A stretch of DNA of 23,858 nucleotides, from the NCBI GenBank assembly GCA_964387935.1, contig CAYLZN010000050.1, positions 1 to 23,858 of the forward strand. Reading direction: 5' to 3'. The DNA is from CAYLZN01 sp964387935. GTDB taxonomy: Bacteria; Acidobacteriota; Vicinamibacteria; Vicinamibacterales; JAFNAJ01. The notes beneath the pieces are model-generated. The model saw only the letters and a list, made by a program, of their open reading frames with translations. It was not told the DNA's origin and searched no databases. The translations under genes were made by a program, and so were the position numbers. Shown here piece by piece: positions 17,118 to 23,858 of this stretch (positions within the stretch are counted from its first letter, which is position 1; each line of letters begins with the position of its first letter).

Positions 17118-19028
17118 ATGAGCACCACGTACACCGCCAAAGACATCACAGTCCTCGAGGGACTGGACCCCGTCCGCAAGCGCCCCGGCATGTACATCGG
17201 CGGCGTGGGCACCGCCGGGTTGCACCACCTGGTCTGGGAGATCCTGGACAACGCCATCGACGAGGCCATGAACGGCCACGCGACGTCAATCGGCGTGACC
17301 CTGCACGAGGACGGGTCCTCCATCACCATCACCGACAACGGCCGGGGCATCCCCGTCGATCCGCATCCCACGACCAAGAAGAGCGCCCTGGAAGTGATCT
17401 TCACCGTCCTCCATGCCGGCGGGAAATTCGAGCACTCCACCTACAAGACGGCGGGTGGGCTGCACGGGGTCGGGGCCAGCGTCGTCAACGCGCTGTCCAA
17501 GGAACTGGTGGCCACCGTGCGGCGCGAGGGGGCGCTCTGGGAGCAGCGCTTCCGCCAGGGCAAACCCGTGGGGCCGCTGAAGAAGGTCGGGGCGGCCCGC
17601 GGCACCGGCACCGCCGTGTTCTTCCACCCGGATCCCACCATCTTCCCGCGCATCGAGTTCGACGCGGAGCTGATCAGGGAACGGCTCGAGATCGCGAGTT
17701 TCCTGCACAAGGGCCTCCAGATCACGTTCGAAGACGAAGGCCGTCGCACCCGGCAGGTCTTCGAGCACCTGGACGGCCTGACGGCCTACTTGCGGGCGAT
17801 CGTGGCCCAGCGCCAGGCCAGGGCCGTGCACGACCAGCCCTTCACCACCACCAGGGAGACCGACGGCCTGCGACTGGACCTCGCGCTGCAATGGACGGAG
17901 GCCACCGAAGAGCACGTGCGGTCCTACGTCAACGGCATCCCGACGGGCTCCGGCGGCACGCACGAAAACGGCCTGCGGGCGGGCCTCGGCAAGGCGATCC
18001 GCAACTTCATCGACACGCACACCCTCGCGCCGAAAGGGGTCACCCTCTCGGCCGACGACATCCGTGAGGGCCTCACCGGGGTGCTCAGCATCTTCCTCGC
18101 GGACCCGCAGTTCCAGGGCCAGACGAAGGATCGTCTGAACAACCCGGAAGTGCTCTCGTGGGTCGATTCCCTCGTGCGGCCGGCCCTCGAACACTGGCTG
18201 AACCACAATCTCTCGCTCGCCGAGGCCATCGTTGCGCGCATCGTCCTGGCGGCGCGCGCGCGCGAGGCGAGCCGGGCGGCGCAACAGGAAGTCTCGCGCA
18301 AGTCGGCGACGTCGAACCGGCTCAACCTCCCGGGTAAACTCAGCGACTGCACCAGCGCCGGCACGCGCGAGTCCGAGATCTTCATCGTGGAAGGTGACTC
18401 GGCGGGGGGGTCCGCCAAGCAGGGCCGCGACCGCACGCGCCAGGCCATTCTGCCCCTGCGAGGCAAGGTGCTCAACACCGAGAGCGCCTCGCTCAACAAG
18501 GTCCTGGAGAACAAGGAACTGTCGGACCTGGTCACGGCGCTCGGCTGCGGCCTCGGCAAGAACTTCGACCTCGCCAAGCTGCGCTACCAGCGCGTGATCA
18601 TCCTGGCCGACGCCGACTCGGACGGCCATCACATCGCGACCCTGCTGCTCACGTTCTTCTACCGGCACATGCCGCAGCTGATGCGCGAAGGCAGGGTCTT
18701 CCTCGCCCAGCCCCCCCTGTATCGGATCGACATCAGCAAGCAGACGTTCTGGGCCCTGGACGATGCGGACAAGGCGCGCGTGCTCGCCCTCCACGCCAGG
18801 GGCCGCGTCACCCCCGAGATCACGCGCTTCAAGGGACTCGGCGAGATGATGCCCAAGGTCCTGTGGGAGACGACGCTCAACCCGAAGACCCGGCGGCTGC
18901 TGCGCGTCGAGATCACCGATCAGCTGTTGACCGACCGGGTCATCAACGAACTCATGGGGCGCGATGCCTCGGCCCGCTTCCGCTTCATCATGGAACGCGC
19001 CGAGGAGGCGCGCGAACTCGACGTCTGA
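17118..19028 (+). CDS. Type IIA DNA topoisomerase subunit B (ParE/GyrB family)
   Basis: This 636-residue ATPase subunit pairs with the subunit at 6368-8824. The GHKL fold shows Glu41 and Asn45 (EILDNAIDEA), Asp73 (DNGRGIP), and GGLHGVGASVVNALS. The transducer domain follows. The Toprim domain carries EGDSAGGSAKQGRDR (Glu425) and the metal-binding Asp498, Asp500 and Asp502 (LADADSDGHH). The C-terminal tail is typical (LMGRDASARFRFIME). Length matches ParE and non-enterobacterial GyrB and lacks the large E. coli GyrB insert, so length cannot separate ParE from GyrB. The open frame runs far upstream into the glutamine synthetase gene, but the family N-terminus (YTAKDITVLEGLDPVRKRPGMYIG) fixes the start at ATG 17118. 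No strong Shine-Dalgarno is seen. It converges with the CDF gene, with 9 nt between stops. Confidence 0.94.
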   Translation: MSTTYTAKDITVLEGLDPVRKRPGMYIGGVGTAGLHHLVWEILDNAIDEAMNGHATSIGVTLHEDGSSITITDNGRGIPVDPHPTTKKSALEVIFTVLHAGGKFEHSTYKTAGGLHGVGASVVNALSKELVATVRREGALWEQRFRQGKPVGPLKKVGAARGTGTAVFFHPDPTIFPRIEFDAELIRERLEIASFLHKGLQITFEDEGRRTRQVFEHLDGLTAYLRAIVAQRQARAVHDQPFTTTRETDGLRLDLALQWTEATEEHVRSYVNGIPTGSGGTHENGLRAGLGKAIRNFIDTHTLAPKGVTLSADDIREGLTGVLSIFLADPQFQGQTKDRLNNPEVLSWVDSLVRPALEHWLNHNLSLAEAIVARIVLAARAREASRAAQQEVSRKSATSNRLNLPGKLSDCTSAGTRESEIFIVEGDSAGGSAKQGRDRTRQAILPLRGKVLNTESASLNKVLENKELSDLVTALGCGLGKNFDLAKLRYQRVIILADADSDGHHIATLLLTFFYRHMPQLMREGRVFLAQPPLYRIDISKQTFWALDDADKARVLALHARGRVTPEITRFKGLGEMMPKVLWETTLNPKTRRLLRVEITDQLLTDRVINELMGRDASARFRFIMERAEEARELDV

Positions 19029-19037
19029 GCGCGGACG

Positions 19038-19970
19038 TCAGTGCACGCCGCGCACGTGAACCGCGTCGTGGTCCTCCAGGGCCTCGAGGTGGGTGACGAC
19101 CTCGAGATCGAACGGCACGCGCCTCGGGAGTTCCTCCTCCACCTGGGTGGCCTGCGCGTGCGCCACGCCGACCGGTGTCTCGAACGGGAACAGCAGGTGC
19201 ACTTCGGCCAGGACTCGATTGCCGGTGTGTCGAAAGCGCAGCGCGTGATGCGTAATCCCGGCCTCGGCCGCCACGCGCTCGACCGCGGTCCGGAGCTGCT
19301 GCTGCACCTGCGGGTCCGAGTAGTCCATCAGCCCGGTCACGGATCGCCGCACCAGATGGCCGCCCGACCACAGGATATTGAGCGCCACGAGGATCGCCAG
19401 GAGCGGGTCGAACGGCTTGAAGCCCGTCCAGATCACCAGCAGCAGTCCCCCGACGACACCGACGCTGGTCCAGCTGTCGGTGAGCACGTGCCGGCCGTTC
19501 GCCTCGAGGATGAGGGAGCCGGTCCGGCGGCCGGTGCGCACGAGGTAGCAGCCCAGCCCGGCGTTCAGGGCTGCGGCGGCGGCGACGAGCCCCGTGCCCA
19601 GGCCGAGCTGTTCGAGCTGGAGACCGCTGAGCCACTTGTCCACCGCGGCGACGACGATCGTCACGGCGGCCAGGATGATCAGCGCGCCCTCGAAGCCCGC
19701 CGAGAAGAAGGCAATCCGCTCGTAGCCGTACGGGAACCGCGCATCGGCTGGGCGCTGGCTCAGACGCAGGCTGAAGGCCGCAAACGCGACGGCGATGACG
19801 TGGATGACCGACTCGGCGGCGTCGGACAGGATCGCCGCCGACCCCGTCAGGATGTACGCCGACACCTTGCCGGCCAGCATGCCGAAACCCACGACGAGCG
19901 AGAGCCGCATCGCGAGCCAGCGCTCGGCGTCACCCTTCGACGGTGCCCCGACGCTGCGCAGGAGCCCCAT
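19038..19970 (-). CDS. Cation diffusion facilitator (CDF) family metal exporter
   Basis: About 310 residues with six predicted membrane helices and a cytosolic C-terminal ferredoxin-like domain, as in CDF proton/metal antiporters that expel Zn, Fe, Mn or related cations. TM1-TM2 show LTGSAAILSDAAESVIHVIA, the loop YGYERIAFFSAGFEG is typical, and TM5 carries HVLTD (His161, Asp165), half of the transport site. In TM2 the usual His/Asp-xxx-Asp pair is replaced by Asp50-xxx-Ser54 with nearby Glu53 and His57, so the metal cannot be predicted. The C-terminal domain keeps HALRFRHTGNRVLAEVHLLF. Two ATGs are possible, 19982 and 19970; neither has a ribosome site. 19970 is preferred because a -10-like CAGAAT overlaps the first. 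The gene is divergent from the small gene at 20034. Confidence 0.9.
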   Translation of the reverse strand: MGLLRSVGAPSKGDAERWLAMRLSLVVGFGMLAGKVSAYILTGSAAILSDAAESVIHVIAVAFAAFSLRLSQRPADARFPYGYERIAFFSAGFEGALIILAAVTIVVAAVDKWLSGLQLEQLGLGTGLVAAAAALNAGLGCYLVRTGRRTGSLILEANGRHVLTDSWTSVGVVGGLLLVIWTGFKPFDPLLAILVALNILWSGGHLVRRSVTGLMDYSDPQVQQQLRTAVERVAAEAGITHHALRFRHTGNRVLAEVHLLFPFETPVGVAHAQATQVEEELPRRVPFDLEVVTHLEALEDHDAVHVRGVH

Positions 19971-19980
19971 GGACGTGGCC

Positions 19981-19989
19981 ATTCTGTCA
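19981..19989 (-). promoter_or_regulatory. Candidate extended -10 of the CDF gene
   Basis: On the minus strand TGACAGAAT is a TGn extension plus CAGAAT (four of six to TATAAT). Transcription would start about four bases before ATG 19970, a near-leaderless message. Confidence 0.3.
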
Positions 19990-20018
19990 CAAGGTGGCGT
20001 GCCCGGCGCCGGCGGAGG

Positions 20019-20024
20019 TAATGT
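20019..20024 (+). promoter_or_regulatory. Candidate -10 of the 86-residue gene
   Basis: TAATGT ends 9 nt before the GTG start at 20034, so the transcript would begin about three bases before it. A GGAGG at 20014-20018 is too far (15 nt) to serve that GTG. Confidence 0.25.
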
Positions 20025-20033
20025 CGTCACGCC

Positions 20034-20294
20034 GTGGCGTATCGTTCCGACATTCTGGAGGAGTTGGCCGCTCTCGGTGTGGTGCCCCACCCCGACACGC
20101 CGCCAGCCGTGGTCAAGGACCATGTCAGTGATCTCTATTGTTACGAACTCCGGCGCCTCCGCGCCCGCCTGTTGGCTGGCGGTTTCCCCCGCCACGAGTA
20201 CGCCGCACGTGTCCTCGACGTGCGCACGCGCTACTTCCTCCTCTCAATCCCGATCGACCGCTGGACCGAACCCCGGACAGGCGACCGCTCGTGA
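20034..20294 (+). CDS. Small conserved-looking protein of unknown function
   Basis: 86 residues starting at GTG. The composition is protein-like, with predicted helices: RSDILEELAALGV, VVKDHVSDLYCYELRRLRARLLAG, HEYAARVLDVRTRYFLLSIPIDRWTE. It has no signal peptide, membrane span or known catalytic motif. Patterns such as 'VSDLYCYELRRLRARL' and 'RYFLLSIPIDRW' look conserved rather than random, and I believe relatives occur in Acidobacteriota, but that is recollection. The stop is 22 nt before the thioesterase, so it may be first in the thioesterase-sucA-sucB cluster, although a promoter-like sequence lies between. It is divergent from the CDF gene, with 63 nt between their starts. No function is assigned. 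Confidence 0.7.
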   Translation: MAYRSDILEELAALGVVPHPDTPPAVVKDHVSDLYCYELRRLRARLLAGGFPRHEYAARVLDVRTRYFLLSIPIDRWTEPRTGDRS

Positions 20295-20300
20295 CCCCGT

Positions 20301-20308
20301 GGTACTCT
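20301..20308 (+). promoter_or_regulatory. Candidate -10 of the thioesterase gene
   Basis: TACTCT (20303-20308) follows GTGG, giving a TGn-like extension. It ends 8 nt before ATG 20317, so transcription would begin about two bases before the start codon. No Shine-Dalgarno is visible. Confidence 0.3.
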
Positions 20309-20316
20309 AGACAGCC

Positions 20317-20744
20317 ATGCCCGACCAGGTGCCGGCCATCAAGGTCCTCCTGCTGCCCCAGCACACCAACGCGCTGGGCACGATCTTCGGGGGAGTGATT
20401 CTCTCCCAGGTCGACCTCGCCGCCGAGGTCGAGGCCCGAAAGCACGCCGTCCGGCGGTTCGTGACCAAGGCCATGCGGGCGGTCGAGTTCCACGCCCCCG
20501 TCTTCGTCGGGGACATCGTGTGCTTCTACACGACCACGCGACGCGTGGGGCGGACGTCGGTCACGGTCCACGTCAGTGTCGAGGCCGAGCGATGGGGCTC
20601 CGGTCACGGCGAACGGGCGATGGTCACCGAGGCCGACGTGGTGATGGTGGCTGTAGACGAGCACGGGCGACCGACGCCGATCGCGACTGCGTCGGACGTG
20701 ACGGGGGCGTCGCCCGCGCCTTTCCTCCGGGGTCAGGGCAACGC

Positions 20745-20748
<4 letters not shown>
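20317..20748 (+). CDS. Acyl-CoA thioesterase, hotdog fold (YciA type)
   Basis: 143 residues, a single hotdog domain of the YciA/ACOT class, which hydrolyses acyl-CoA to free acid and CoA. Visible features are HTNALGTIFGGVILSQVDLAAEVEA (hotdog helix with the GG turn and the catalytic Asp region), FVTKAMRAVEFHAPVFVGDIVCFY, and RVGRTSVTVHVSVEAER, all in family order. Chain-length preference cannot be read from the sequence. The stop overlaps the sucA start (ATGA), so the thioesterase is translationally coupled to 2-oxoglutarate dehydrogenase. A role in limiting acyl-CoA or recycling CoA near the dehydrogenase is speculation. Confidence 0.92.
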
Positions 20749-23540
<2,792 letters not shown>

Positions 23541-23576
23541 GGGCCCGTGCATTCGCTCTTGTCCGGAGGAAGCGTC

Positions 23577-23858
23577 GTGGCCGCACAGATCGTCGTTCCG
23601 CAGCTCGGGGAGTCCGTGGTCGAAGCGCGCATCGCGCGCTGGCTCAAGAAGGCCGGCGACGCTGTCTCGGCGGGAGAACCGCTCGTCGAGCTCGAGACCG
23701 AGAAGGTGGATCTGGAGGTTGGTGCCGAGCACGCGGGCGTGCTGCTCGAGGTAACGCGTCAGGAGGGCGAGGACGTGAAGGTGGGCGACGTCCTCGCGGT
23801 CGTCGACTACGCGGCGTCGGCGGTCGCGACGGCCTCCTCAGCACCGGCGGCCGCCACC
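23577..23858 (+). CDS. sucB: Dihydrolipoamide succinyltransferase E2 (3' end outside window)
   Basis: The first 94 residues are visible: a complete lipoyl domain (VVPQLGESVVEARIARWLKKAGDAVSAGEPLVELETEKVDLEV) with the lipoylated lysine at Lys43 in ETEKVDLEV, then the start of an Ala-rich linker. This is the normal beginning of the E2 core of the 2-oxoglutarate dehydrogenase complex, which accepts the succinyl group from SucA and passes it to CoA. GTG 23577 is chosen because GGAGGA lies 6 nt upstream. The peripheral-subunit-binding and catalytic domains lie beyond the edge. Immediate adjacency to sucA makes SucB much more likely than another lipoyl E2. Confidence 0.93.
   Translation, partial: MAAQIVVPQLGESVVEARIARWLKKAGDAVSAGEPLVELETEKVDLEVGAEHAGVLLEVTRQEGEDVKVGDVLAVVDYAASAVATASSAPAAAT

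Noticed and set aside
20021..20131. Short frame from ATG 20021 with GGAGG at normal spacing
   Set aside because: The ribosome-site spacing is good, but the ~36-residue product is Arg/Gly/Cys-rich and ends inside the better-supported 86-residue frame.

Overview
This is a high-GC (roughly 70%), gene-dense bacterial chromosome segment made of housekeeping and metabolic genes with short gaps. I see no tRNA, rRNA, insertion sequence, integrase, phage gene or CRISPR array. The gene set suggests a Gram-negative lineage in or near the Acidobacteriota (Vicinamibacteria-like): a long multi-repeat DUF349 protein, type III glutamine synthetase, a two-subunit 2-oxoacid:ferredoxin oxidoreductase beside a complete-looking 2-oxoglutarate dehydrogenase E1, and biosynthetic arginine decarboxylase. 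The taxonomic placement is an inference from gene content, not a search result.

Layout. 1-1359 (+): the end of a FliK-like hook-length gene overlapping a small FlhB-C-terminal-like gene. 1414-3372 (+): speA. 3380-6253 (-): a 957-residue HEAT plus DUF349 protein, convergent with speA and divergent from the next gene. 6368-8824 (+): type IIA topoisomerase subunit A. 8835-9932 and 10247-11377 (-): two paralogous secreted proteins of unknown function, each with its own structured upstream region. 11762-12643 and 12665-14455 (-): korB and korA. 14800-16980 (+): type III glutamine synthetase, divergent from korA. 17118-19028 (+): topoisomerase subunit B. 19038-19970 (-): CDF metal exporter. 20034-23858 (+): a small conserved-looking gene, a YciA-type thioesterase, sucA, and the start of sucB, cut by the window edge.

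How the genes work together. Two routes that oxidise 2-oxoglutarate to succinyl-CoA lie within about 9 kb: ferredoxin-linked KorAB and NAD-linked SucAB. Glutamine synthetase, which feeds the same carbon/nitrogen node, is divergent from korA. The two topoisomerase subunits are about 8.3 kb apart and probably form one heterotetramer.

Most worth a second look: (i) the tandem secreted paralogues, with six shared cysteines, a shared VPEGxIR tail, a predicted 215-nt structured leader, a palindrome centred on a -10 box, and a repeat cluster between the genes; (ii) a recurring arrangement in which a TAnnnT-like -10 box lies 7-10 nt before a start codon without a Shine-Dalgarno, suggesting leaderless transcripts for several genes. 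No large undescribed defence or mobile system was found.
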